From: a bacterium
GTDB taxonomy: Bacteria; Patescibacteria; JAEDAM01; Absconditabacterales; Absconditicoccaceae
Assembly: GCA_017442645.1 (NCBI GenBank)
Contig: JAFRZH010000033.1
Span: forward strand, 1 to 59,635
Length of the DNA: 59,635 nt
Direction: 5' to 3'
Shown here piece by piece: positions 1 through 7,932 of the stretch (position 1 is the first letter of the stretch; each line of letters begins with the position of its first letter). Under the pieces are notes generated by a model. It was not told the origin of the DNA. It did not search any database and saw nothing but the letters and a program-made list of their open reading frames with translations. Both the position numbers and the translations under genes were made by a program.

Positions 1-393
1 GACACGATTTTTCGTGTCCTATTGTGTATTTGTGGAAAAAAGGACGGCAAGAATGCCGTCCCTACAATGAATATTGAAATTTTTTCAAAGATATGTAGGG
101 ACACGATTTTTCGTGTCCTATTGTGTATTTGTGGAAAAAAGGACGGCAAGAATGCCGTCCCTACAATGAATATTGAAATTTTTTCAAAGATATGTAGGAA
201 CATGATTTTTCGTGTCCTATTGTGTATTTGTGGGGAAAAGGACGGCAAGAATTCCGTCCCTACAATGAATATTGAAATTTTTTCAATGATATGTAGGGAC
301 ATGATTTTTCATGTCCTATTGTGTATTTATGGGGAAAAGGACGGCAAGAAGTGGCTCTCTCTACAGAGGATTTTATTTGCTATTTTATGGTAA
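1..393. repeat. Four tandem copies of a 99-bp palindromic unit
   Basis: Units begin near 1, 100, 199 and 298, spaced exactly 99 bp. Each holds two hairpins: GGACACGA-TTTT-TCGTGTCC and GGACGGCA-AGAA-TGCCGTCC, separated by AT-rich spacer. Units 1 and 2 are nearly identical; units 3 and 4 carry point changes (some paired, as cacg to catg), and unit 4 loses the second hairpin near 350. Because 99 is a multiple of three the array is an open frame in one phase, but that is a by-product. The hairpins resemble the dispersed palindromes at 4291, 4473, 5482 and 6474. Confidence 0.9.
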
Positions 394-408
394 AACTTTA
401 TAAATCAA

Positions 409-417
409 TCAGATTTT
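409..417. repeat. Dispersed 9-mer AAAATCTGA, candidate DNA uptake sequence (first of 30 copies)
   Basis: Exact copies on either strand start at 409, 2331, 2543, 7132, 7154, 10431, 11206, 12203, 13146, 13726, 17359, 20984, 22348, 22692, 22734, 23714, 24670, 26774, 28180, 30019, 32231, 37780, 42374, 51763, 51804, 54194, 55793, 55816, 57347 and 58676 (counted by eye). A second form with G for the fifth base (AAAGTCTGA) occurs about a dozen more times, for example at 9955, 13427, 18899, 22180, 37821, 40876 and 53953. Copies lie in all codon phases inside genes and as inverted pairs between genes. Function is inferred; see findings. Confidence 0.55.
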
Positions 418-440
418 TTTACCTTTTAAACAAAAATAAA

Positions 441-935
441 ATGGCAGTTGATTATCTTATGTATCGATCAAGTTATAAAACACATTCTGAACGAAAACAA
501 AGATTAATTTTTTTTACGATTGGAGGATTTTATAAAACTTTTGAAAGTGATGCGGTTTTTGTTTCTCATTTATTTGGATTCCAATTATCTCATCAAAATG
601 GGGTGAGAAGTACGGGGTTCCCCGTGTGAAGTGGAGATAAGAATTTATCATTACTTAAACAAGGTTGATATTCTTATGTAGTAATTCATATGCAAGAGGG
701 ACAAACTCCCAATGTTATTCAATATTATCTTGGAAATAAGAGTTTAGAACTTAATATCCCTATTGATATGTATATCGGATTGCTTGATGAGTTGGAAAGT
801 GTTATCAAAAAGTATAGAAATCTGACTCGTAATCTTTGTATGTTTGATCTTCCAAATATCGAAGAAACTTCTCCAGATTTCCAACCTCCTATTTTAGAAG
901 AAGATGCACAAATGCAACCTCCTTTGATATCATAA
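441..935 (+). CDS. DGR accessory protein resembling MutS domain I (MSL)
   Basis: 164 residues, one in-frame TGA at 627. The stretch FFTIGGFYKTFESDAVFVSH, followed by a FPV motif and LLKQGGYSYVVIH, follows the MutS mismatch-binding domain I pattern (F-x-x-x-G-x-FYE-x-F-x-x-DA ... G-x-P ... L-x-x-x-GY-x-V). The C-terminal 80 residues are not recognisable and end acidic and proline-rich. MutS-like accessory genes are, as I recall, reported in DGRs of candidate-phyla bacteria, and this one lies directly upstream of the template repeat, avd and RT on the same strand. Its role is unproven; recognition of the mismatched cDNA/VR duplex is a plausible guess. An in-frame ATG at 387 is the alternative start. 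Confidence 0.7.
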
Positions 936-1080
936 TATTTGGGGGCTTGAGATTGCCAGAGTCTTTTTCTGTAGAGGGAAAAGAGCGTGCAATATGAGGG
1001 AAGTCCGTACTACACTGTTTGTGATAAATAGTAAAAAATTTTGATATGCTAGGGATAGAATATCATTGTAGAGATAGTAC
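936..1080 (+). other. Non-coding leader of the DGR template RNA
   Basis: About 145 bases between the MutS-like gene and the template repeat with no supported open frame. In characterised DGRs, sequence flanking TR is needed for priming and cDNA synthesis, so this stretch is probably part of the template RNA. I saw no clear terminator between the accessory gene and TR, which suits one transcript across the element. Confidence 0.4.
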
Positions 1081-1272
1081 TTTGCAGGTAACCGCAATAA
1101 CTCGACAGCGAAAGTGCGAAACCAGGGAGATAACGGTAACTATTGGTCGTCTAGTCCGAACTCTACTAATAATTCGTGGAACTTGAACGTGAATAGAAAC
1201 GGTAACTTCAATCCGAATAACAACAATAATCGTGCCTATGGTCAGTCGGTCCGCTGTTTCAAGAACTCCCTC
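1081..1272 (+). repeat. DGR template repeat (TR)
   Basis: 192 bases aligned without gaps to the variable repeat at 3772-3963 (constant offset 2691). I count 26 differences: 24 at TR adenines, plus G1189->A3880 and C1266->T3957. TR is packed with AAC/AAT triplets, the usual DGR design in which adenine mutagenesis of Asn codons reaches many residues without making stops. The last ~35 bases (from cgtgcctatg on) have no adenine changes, fitting the initiation-of-mutagenic-homology end. It lies upstream of avd and RT, so cDNA is templated in cis from this transcript. Confidence 0.97.
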
Positions 1273-1318
1273 TTTTTTAAATCAGATTTATTTTTTTTAT
1301 TTTGTTTATCTTTTTTGG

Positions 1319-1702
1319 ATGAATTCATTTGATCATCTCCCTATTTGCCAAGATGTTTTTTTGTTATTGAAGGAAATCGTGAAAATTGCGATTTCTTTCC
1401 CGAAAGATTTTAAATATACCTTTTGAGAAAGATTACAAAATGCTTGTTTAGATCTTTTATCTCAATTTACGTTAGCAACAGAGGGCTTTGACCCTATTCA
1501 AAAACTTCAACACCTTCAAAAAGCAAAAGAACAATTAGCTTTATTAAAAGTGTTACGAAGATCTTGTAATGAACTTTCCCTTTTGTCGCATCTTGCATAT
1601 ACCTCGCAATTAACCAATCTTTTTAATATTACGCAACAACTGAATAAACGAATGGCAAGTGTTGAAAAAAGAAAAAATACTTCTACTTCTCTATCTTCAT
1701 AA
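1319..1702 (+). CDS. avd: Avd, DGR accessory variability determinant
   Basis: 127 residues, one TGA (Gly, about residue 36). All-helical and positively charged, with the usual Avd length and layout: FDHLPICQDVFLLLKEIV, then KDFKYTFGERLQNACLDLL and a Lys/Arg-rich C-terminus. In Bordetella phage BPP-1, Avd forms a pentameric four-helix-bundle barrel that binds RNA and RT and is required for mutagenic retrohoming. It starts 46 bases after TR and ends two bases before the RT start codon, so the two are co-translated. The ATG at 1319 was chosen because upstream in-frame sequence runs back into TR. Confidence 0.88.
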
Positions 1703-1704
1703 AG

Positions 1705-2883
1705 ATGCAAATTCAACCTCAAGAACTCCTTTTTCATCTTTTTTGTTCTTATCTTCAAGCACGTTTACATAAGAGAAAGACTCATTCTCAACAGGCTTTT
1801 GAATTTTATCTTGAAGACAATTTGATCCAATTGCGAAAAGATCTTTATTCGTGAACCTATGAAGTTTCTCCAAGTATTTATTTTATCCAGCAACAACCAA
1901 TCAAAAGAGAAGTTTTTGCGGGGGCTTTTCGTGATAGAATAGTCCATCATTTGATTTACAATTATATTTCTCCGTATCGAGAAAAACAATTCATTTATGA
2001 TTCGTATTCCTGCCGTCAAAAGAAATGAACGCTGTTTGGAATCCAGAGAATCTCCAAATTTATGAGAGCATGTTCTGAAAATTATACCAAAGAAGCTCGG
2101 ATTCTGAAACTTGATATTCAAGGATATTTTATGGCTATTGATAAAAATATCTTACGATCAAAACTTGAAGAGATGATAGAGCAATGGGGACATTTCCCAT
2201 GGGAACAAAAGTCAGAATTATTTCCTTTTTGAAAATGGCTGTTGTATGGAGAATTCCCAGCATATCTCAAAAAAGTTGTGAAAAAAATTGTCTATGATGA
2301 ACCAACAAAAAAGGGGATTTTTAAAGGTAAAAAATCTGATTATAATGGACTTCCAAGGACGAAATCTTTGTTTTTTACCAAAGAAAATTGTGGACTTCCG
2401 ATTGGAAATCTTACAAGTCAGCTGTTCTCCAATATTTATCTCAATGATTTTGATCATTTTGTCAAAGAGGAGTTGGGTATCAAATATTATGGGAGATATG
2501 TTGATGATTTTGTGTTGATTCATAGAGAAAAAGAAGTTTTAAAAAATCTGATTCCTCAGATGAGAAATTATTTACAACAACAGTTGCATCTTACCCTGCA
2601 TCCCAAAAAAATCTATCTTCAGCCTGTACAACATGGAGTTCAATTTTTGTGAGCAATTATTAAACCGTATCGTATCTATCGTGCCAAAAGGACTATTAGT
2701 AATTTTTATCAATCTTTACAAGAATGTGATTTTACTCCTACAGATCCTTCCTCATTTAATTCTTATTTAGGATTGTTTCAACATTTTAATGAATTTCGTT
2801 TTATCCAAAAAATTTTAAAAAAGGTGGATTTTTCAGCGTTACCAGAAATTTCAGATTTGATCCGTAAATATTTTTGAGAATAG
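1705..2883 (+). CDS. DGR reverse transcriptase
   Basis: 392 residues, several TGA glycines (for example at codons starting 1852, 2026, 2230, 2650). The DGR-RT signature IGNLTSQ lies at residues 233-239 (group II/DGR type, usual form xGxxxSQ), and the catalytic YVDD box at 265-268 (YGRYVDDFVLI). Upstream LKLDIQGYFMAID is the palm aspartate motif. Length fits DGR RTs, which lack RNase H. It copies the TR RNA into cDNA with adenine-directed misincorporation. It follows avd by two bases and precedes the target gene by 267 bases. Confidence 0.96.
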
Positions 2884-3150
2884 AAAAAAAGAAGATAAAA
2901 GTTTTGTTTATTTTGTCAATGATACGTACATTAATTTTTATCTTTGTCATTTTTGTTTTGAGAAAATCGTTCAAAAATTTTACAGCATACGATTTTTTAG
3001 TATTATTATAGCAGAGAAAAACTCTATTTAAGGAACCTTCCTTAATTCCTCCTTAACAAGGAGGGAAACTAAAGATGTAAGTATCCTTCTCCTAACTTAG
3101 AAGAGGGTAGGGTGAGGTTCTCAAACAATATCTTTTACTTTTAAAACTAT
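2884..3150. repeat. Intergenic stretch with short palindromes between RT and target gene
   Basis: No gene. AT-rich, then AAGGAA-CC-TTCCTT near 3030-3043, CTCCTT-AACAAGG-AG near 3049-3063, and a block related to the dispersed 'cctcaccctaaccctctcc' family up to 3122. The target gene start follows at 3151 with no strong ribosome-binding site. Confidence 0.5.
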
Positions 3151-4278
3151 ATGATTATGCAACAGCGAAAGAAAATTACGCTTATGTCTTTACTGACTGC
3201 TTCGATTCCTCTCTCAACCTTTGCCGCCACTCCGATCATCGAACATGATGAAGCAAATGGAGAAATTACGGTCTGGGCAGAAGATAGAAGTTATAGTATT
3301 ACTCTCCAAGATAAAAACCTCTGAGCCACAGAAGTTTGGAATGGAGAAGATAGTACAGGAAATCCAAATAAAGCCTCTTATGGATACCATTACCAATGGG
3401 GAAATAATCATGGCTTTGCTCCTTGTACGGATGCTGATGGATGTACAACCTTTCCTGGTGGAGAATGAACAGGAAATACTAAAGCGGATACCTCAAGTAA
3501 TGGACCGACAAATCCTTATAATAATGCTACATGGATTACGGTAAATCCGCGAGATGATCCTGCAAATTTGAATCTTCGATGAGGAAGCGGAGATAATAGT
3601 TCCAATAACTATGGATATGATAAAACTACTCATACGGCAACCAATGTAGAAGCAAGACAAGGACCATGTGCAGAAGGATATCATGTCCCAAGTGAAGGAG
3701 AATTAAGAGAACTTGATACTTTGATGGGAGATATGGATTCTCTAGAGTTTATCAAAGCCCTCAAGCTCCCTTTTGCAGGTTTCCGCGATAACTCGGCAGC
3801 GGGAGTGCGACGCCAGGGAGTTTACGGTAGCTATTGGTCGTCTAGTCCGTACTCTACTAATGATTCGTGGAACTTGGACATGTATAGAGACGGTCTCTTC
3901 TATCCGAGTAGCTACAATGGTCGTGCCTATGGTCAGTCGGTCCGCTGTTTCAAGAATTCCCTCAAAAATCCTCCTAAAACCTCTTCCCTTTCCTTGTCTG
4001 CCTCTTCCTGAGACCTTGTAGCCTCAGAAGAAGTCTCTTTCTCCAACGGAGTCGTGAGCTATACGCAGTCGGTGAGAGATGCGATCCAGAGTATCAGAGA
4101 GTTCCTTCAGCTTTCCGAAAAGTATATCATCGAATGGTATCAGACGAATGCTCAAGGAGAAAAGGAAGTAGTCGAGATCGAAAGTATCAACAGCACGGAG
4201 TCTATGGCACTCAGTGGAACGGTGAAGAAGAAATGGATGTGTAAACCTCCCGCTCATTATCACGGTGAAGGAAATTAA
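3151..4278 (+). CDS. DGR target protein: secreted FISUMP-type C-type-lectin-like variable protein
   Basis: 375 residues with four TGA glycines. Residues 1-25 form a signal peptide (basic start, then LMSLLTASIPLSTFA). The middle matches the Fibrobacter succinogenes paralogous domain family (ATWITVNPRDDP; GPCAEGYHVPSEGELREL), a CLec fold used by many DGR targets. VR covers residues 208-271 (YWSSSPYSTNDSW ... NGRAYGQSVRCFKN). Unusually, about 104 residues follow VR: a Ser/Pro linker, then an amphipathic segment and a Cys/His-containing end. The protein is exported, so diversification should change an extracellular ligand-binding surface. Start chosen for the signal peptide; the internal ATG at 3157 is possible. 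Confidence 0.93.
3772..3963 (+). repeat. DGR variable repeat (VR)
   Basis: 192 bases, same length and phase as TR. Changed codons include AAC->TTC, AAA->GGA, AAC->CGC, AAC->CTC and AAT->GGT; unchanged blocks encode the invariant fold (YWSSSP; RAYGQSVRCFKN). 24 of 26 differences replace a TR adenine by G, T or C, the direct footprint of past mutagenic retrohoming at this locus. Confidence 0.97.
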
Positions 4279-4284
4279 AAAATA

Positions 4285-4650
4285 AAAAAATGTAGGGACG
4301 GGATTCTTCCCGTCCTTTTTTTGTATCGTCATTCTGAGGCGAAGCCGAAGAATCTTAAGATGTTTCGTTATCGCTCAACATAACGTAGTTTTCATAAAGG
4401 AACCTCACCCCTACCCCTCTCCTAATTTAGGAGAGGGAAATCACGAAGTGATGGGAGAGGTTTTGTATAATCAGTAGGGACGGGATTCTTCCCGTCCTTT
4501 TTTTGTGTATCGTCATTCTGAGGCGAAGCCGAAGAATCTTAAGATGTTTCGCTCCGCTCAACATAACGCAATTTTGCCTTTCTTCCGTCCTTTTTCTGTA
4601 TAACGAGAAAAGGACACCAAGAATGGTGTCCCTACGGACGAATATGAGAA
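4285..4650. repeat. Composite palindromic repeat block, left side of higBA
   Basis: Ordered modules: hairpin GGGACGGGATTCTTCCCGTCC plus T-run at about 4297 and again at about 4478; a 'gtcattctgaggcgaagccg' module at about 4328 and 4511; and a 'cctcacccctacccctctcc' module near 4402 ending 'gggagaggt'. The set repeats with a period of about 182 bases and ends with a third hairpin (GGACACC-AAGAATG-GTGTCC) near 4612-4631. Near-identical blocks sit at 5460-5760 on the other side of higBA. No gene is supported here. Confidence 0.8.
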
Positions 4651-4652
4651 AA

Positions 4653-4964
4653 TTACGCTGTTACAGGAGAAAAATCTTTAAATGATACTACATCATGTAA
4701 GATGTTTCTTGTATTCTTTTCTTTTGGGACTCCTAATTTTTTCTTTTGTTCTTGATATACTTGCTCAAAATTTAACCAAAATTGTCTATCAATATTAAAA
4801 ACTGCTTCTAATTTTTGGGCGAGTAGAGGCGTAATTGCCAAAGATCAATGAATTAAATCATTTAAAGTCTTTAGAGATATTTCTAACCTTTGAGCAACTT
4901 CAACTTTAGTCCGATTTCTTTCCTTAATTTCTAATTCAATGGTTTCTCCTGGAATAATAAGCAT
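4653..4964 (-). CDS. higA: HigA-type antitoxin (XRE family)
   Basis: 103 residues, one TGA glycine in the phrase DLIHGSLAITP. The N-terminal helix-turn-helix (EVAQRLEISLKTLNDLIHG) followed by ITPLLAQKLEAVFNIDRQFW is the typical HigA pattern. It neutralises the adjacent HigB and should repress its own promoter. Start ATG at 4964 lies 23 bases after the higB stop; the toxin-first order is usual for higBA. The pair is bracketed by composite palindromic repeats. Confidence 0.85.
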
Positions 4965-4987
4965 AATGATAGGGGTATAAATAAAGA

Positions 4988-5344
4988 TTATTGGTAATGT
5001 TTCTCATTAATTTCGAGAATGGTAATTTCTGTTACAGTATTGATCTTGTTATCATTCAAGAAATCTTCAAAGATATTTTCTCCATTATTGGGCTGGAAGA
5101 TAATTCTTCGTTGTCATCTTTTTCATCATAATAAAGCATCTATCGCTAATTCAAATTTTCTATCTCAAGTTAAACAATGGAGGTGCGCGTTTTCAATATT
5201 TTTTATAGTCAGTAGAGTTGGGGCAATAGTAAGCTGAATAATTCTCGTTTTTATTCCTTTAATCAAATCATAATTTCATTTATAATATTTTTGTGGATTT
5301 TCGCATTGCTTTTTTAGATGACTATTCAAATAGCATATTTTCAT
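4988..5344 (-). CDS. higB: HigB-type toxin (RelE/ParE superfamily)
   Basis: 118 residues, several TGA glycines, so no standard-code ORF is visible. The core IENAHLHCLTGDRKFELAID, then RRIIFQP and the C-terminal strand ITILEINEKHYQ, matches HigB/RelE-like toxins whose family pattern is LHPLxGDRKGQ ... RLxFEP ... ILEIxDYH. Expected role: translation-dependent mRNA cleavage. First gene of the higBA pair; no other ATG improves the start. Confidence 0.78.
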
Positions 5345-5459
5345 CTATACAAATAAAGCTAAACAATTACAATATAGAGAATCTTTTGATAAAATCAAGA
5401 AAATTAAGCTGACGAATGTGACGAGTTGAAAGGAATCAATGAAGTTGCCCGAAGGGCGG

Positions 5460-5760
5460 ATGAGGTTCAATAAAACTTGTAGGGACGAGATTCTTCTCGT
5501 CCTTTTTTTTGTATCGTCATTCTGAGGCGAAGCCGAAGAATCTTAAGATGTTTCGCTATCGCTCAACATGACGTAGTTTTCATAAAGGAACCTCACCCTA
5601 GCCCTCTCCTTAGTAAGGAGAGGGAAATCACGAAGTGATGGGAGAGGTTCAATAAAACTTGTAGGGACGGGATTCTTCCCGTCCTTTTTTTGTGTATCGT
5701 CATTCAGAGGCGAAGCCGAAGAATCTTAAGATGTTTCGTTATCGCTCAACATAACGCAAT
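5460..5760. repeat. Composite palindromic repeat block, right side of higBA
   Basis: Same module order as 4285-4575: hairpin plus T-run at about 5482 (GGGACGAGATTCTTCTCGTCC, with compensated arms), 'gtcattctgaggcgaagccg' at about 5516, the 'cctcaccctagccctctcc' module at about 5590-5652, then a second hairpin at about 5663 and a second 'gtcattc' module at about 5698. Spacing again is about 182 bases. The stretch 5345-5459 before it is AT-rich with no gene I can support. Confidence 0.8.
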
Positions 5761-5832
5761 TTATCTCTTCTTTTTCCTTGATTTTTTTGATACTTTTTGT
5801 ATGTTAAAGGTGTTTATTCATTATTTTTGTTA

Positions 5833-6054
5833 ATGACTGCAATTACACTTGATTTGCCTATACAAGCTTGAGAAGTTACAAAGATGAAAAGTTATTTAAT
5901 GACGGTTGCTTTAGAGTATCTTAACAAGTTAAAAAGACAAGACAACAATATTGGATATGAAGAGCCAATTCCTGAGGATATTCAAGCTATTAATGAAAGT
6001 TCTCATGGTGAGAACTGAGTAGAAGCTTTCAGCTTTTTAGCATCATTGAAATAA
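5833..6054 (+). CDS. Antitoxin partner of a RelE-type toxin
   Basis: 73 residues, with TGA glycines in QAGEV and GENGVEAF. I do not recognise a specific antitoxin family. It is short and acidic, with a helical core (SYLMTVALEYLNKLKRQDNN), and it ends three bases before the toxin start, so assignment rests on size, charge and gene order. Antitoxins of relBE-like modules usually precede the toxin, bind it, and autoregulate. Confidence 0.6.
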
Positions 6055-6057
6055 TCA

Positions 6058-6327
6058 ATGTATCAAGTCATCTTTGAAAAAAGAGTACAAAAATTTCTCA
6101 CTCAACATAAAGGACAACCAATTATTATTCAATTTGAAAAAACGTTACAATGCCTCATCATAGATCCATTGGATTCCTCGTTAGATATTAAAAGTTTAAA
6201 ATGATATGAATGATTTTATAGATTGAGACTTTGAAAATATAGATTTATTTATGAAATCGTAGACGATAAGTTAATTATCGACTTTGTTAATGCAGATAGT
6301 AGGGGAGATATTTATAAAAGACTATAA
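6058..6327 (+). CDS. RelE/ParE-type toxin
   Basis: 89 residues with three TGA glycines, two of them in LKGYEGFYRLRLGKYRFIYE. The strand-rich C-terminal half, YRLRLGKYRFIYEIVDDKLI then FVNADSRGDIYKRL, is a clear RelE/ParE toxin core (RxGxYRxxYxI ... V...xxRxdxY+). Expected role: ribosome-dependent mRNA cleavage or gyrase poisoning. Translationally coupled to the upstream 73-residue antitoxin. Confidence 0.82.
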
Positions 6328-6339
6328 TTTTATTGAAAT

Positions 6340-6740
6340 TTTAAAAATCCCCTCGGTTACGCCGTGTCTCCTTTGAAAAGGGGAAAATGATAATAAAGGA
6401 ACCTCACCCCTAGCCCTCTCCTTAGTAAGGAGAGGGAAATCACGAAGTGATGGGAGAGGTCCAATGAAACTTGTAGGGACGAGATTCTTCTCGTCCTTTT
6501 TTCGTATGAATTGTTGTCCTCCTTTGTAAAGGAGGTGGCTCGAAGAGCCGGAGGATTTAAAAAAATCTCCCACCGCAAGCGGTCCCCCCTCTTAAAAAAA
6601 GAGGGACAAAGATATCAGAAAATCCCCTCAGCTTTGCCCTATCCTTTTTTAAAGGGGAAAATGAGGGTAAAATTCATCATTCTGAACGAAGCCGAAGAAT
6701 CTTAAGCTTTGAGAAGCTGTTTCACTGCACTCAATATGGT
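6340..6740. repeat. Intergenic block of four dispersed repeat families
   Basis: Contains 'cccctcggttacgccgtg' with CCTTTGAAAAGG near 6348-6385; the 'cctcacccctagccctctcc' module at 6401-6460; a hairpin plus T-run at about 6474-6502; CCTCCTTTGTAAAGGAGG with flanking 'cgaagagccggaggattt' at 6518-6560; and a 'gaacgaagccgaagaatctt' variant at about 6683. Open frames across it on both strands are artefacts of these repeats. Confidence 0.75.
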
Positions 6741-6842
6741 AGAAAATATTTTTTCTTTTTTTAACACCTAAAAATCATAAAACGAATAATCCCACCTCCG
6801 AACTAAATAAAAAAGACTTGATATATATATATATCCTTATAA

Positions 6843-7115
6843 ATGTCAATAGTCTGGATTGATAAAAAAGACTCTTTTATATTCTATGTCAAGAGAAAAA
6901 TGGAAAAAGAAGAAATTTATAAAATTGCTGAGGCTTTTTTAGATAAAATGGAAGAGAAAAAAGAACAGGACCATGAAATAGCATCTGCATTTTTCGAGGC
7001 ATTTGGAAATCGACAAAAAACACAAACGGAGCTAATGAATGCGCTTATAACTAGCATTAATAATTTGAATGATACCATGGAAAGTATACAAAGAGCATTA
7101 GATGATAGAATTTAA
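6843..7115 (+). CDS. Small charged helical protein, unknown
   Basis: 90 residues, no TGA. Lys/Glu-rich and predicted helical or coiled coil from residue 20 on (EEIYKIAEAFLDKMEEKKEQ ... LITSINNLNDTMESIQRALD). No family recognised. A (ta)n tract lies just upstream. The ATG at 6900 gives a more typical 71-residue start (MEKEEIY) and may be the real one. It is followed 15 bases on by a strong hairpin terminator, supporting that it is a transcribed gene. Confidence 0.5.
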   Translation: MSIVWIDKKDSFIFYVKRKMEKEEIYKIAEAFLDKMEEKKEQDHEIASAFFEAFGNRQKTQTELMNALITSINNLNDTMESIQRALDDRI

Positions 7116-7130
7116 GCATTACTAAATACA

Positions 7131-7168
7131 AAAAATCTGATTCTCAAGTTGAGTCAGATTTTTTTTTC
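7131..7168. terminator. Bidirectional terminator from an inverted pair of AAAATCTGA
   Basis: AAAATCTGA (7132-7140) pairs with TCAGATTTT (7154-7162), with an inner CTC/GAG extension, followed by a T-run. It separates the convergent genes ending at 7115 (+) and 7188 (-). Confidence 0.85.
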
Positions 7169-7187
7169 TTCTTTTTATGAAAAACTT

Positions 7188-7760
7188 TTATTTCTCAATG
7201 ATCACCTCTCCCCAAGCACCCGCTCCAAGTCCAGCAGCATTTGCTTCATCCATATCAATATGCATATCAAGGAGAAAACTATCATCTACTCTAATCACTA
7301 CATTATCGAAGACAAGCCCTCTTTCACCGAGCACTTGAACTTTGACGATTTCTCCATCTTTCACTCCAAAAAGTTCTGCATCTGCAACGGTCATGTGAAT
7401 ATGTCTTTTGGCAACGATAAGCCCTTGAGATAAATGAAGAGTCCCGTTTGGTCCGATGACTTCGATTTCTCCGCTTCATTCTAAATCTCCAGAAAGTCTG
7501 AGGGGAGCATTTGTTCCAAGTTTAAAATTGTCAGAAGCCATAATTTCTACTTGAGAAAATTTTCTATACGGTCCAAGAACTCTGACTTTCGCGATTTCTG
7601 ACTTTGGTCCTTTGATGGTTACCGTTTCTTCAGCAGCAAATTGCCCTGGTTGAGAAAGATCTTTCAATTTCGTTAATTGATGATTGGAGCCGAAAAGAGT
7701 ATTTGCATCACTTTGAGAAAGATGAATATGTCTATTAGAAATTCCGATAGGAGTTCTCAT
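7188..7760 (-). CDS. pduL: PduL-type phosphate acyltransferase (phosphotransacetylase)
   Basis: 190 residues, slightly short of the usual ~210. Two homologous beta-barrel halves are visible, each with a conserved histidine motif: ISNRHIHLSQSDANTLFG near the N-terminus and VAKRHIHMTVADAELFGV in the second half; family histidines bind zinc. One TGA glycine near 7474 joins the halves. The reaction is acetyl-CoA + Pi <-> acetyl phosphate + CoA. With ackA at 42429-43640 it gives acetate and ATP by substrate-level phosphorylation. The lack of an N-terminal encapsulation peptide suggests a cytosolic housekeeping enzyme, not a microcompartment one. Confidence 0.9.
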
Positions 7761-7932
7761 TTTTGTTTATATTTAAAGGATAAAATTAGATATCTTATTT
7801 TAGTCTTTTATATTCTAAAAAGCAAGATTTTTATTCATAGCAGTTTCAGAAGCCTGACACTTCCAAGAAAAATAAAAAAAGAAATAAAAGTCGGACTTTT
7901 ATCTCTCTTTTTCAATGAAAAGATGGGGAAGA

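Noticed and set aside
22..393. 123-residue open frame across the 99-bp tandem repeats
   Set aside because: The unit length is a multiple of three and each unit is built of hairpins; the frame is a by-product of the repeats.
1114..1332. Asn-rich 72-residue frame over the template repeat
   Set aside because: It looks coding because TR mirrors the VR coding sequence, but there is no proper gene around it; TR is a non-coding template.
6322..6578. Minus-strand frames across 6322-6578
   Set aside because: They run through dispersed palindromic repeats and change phase between copies.
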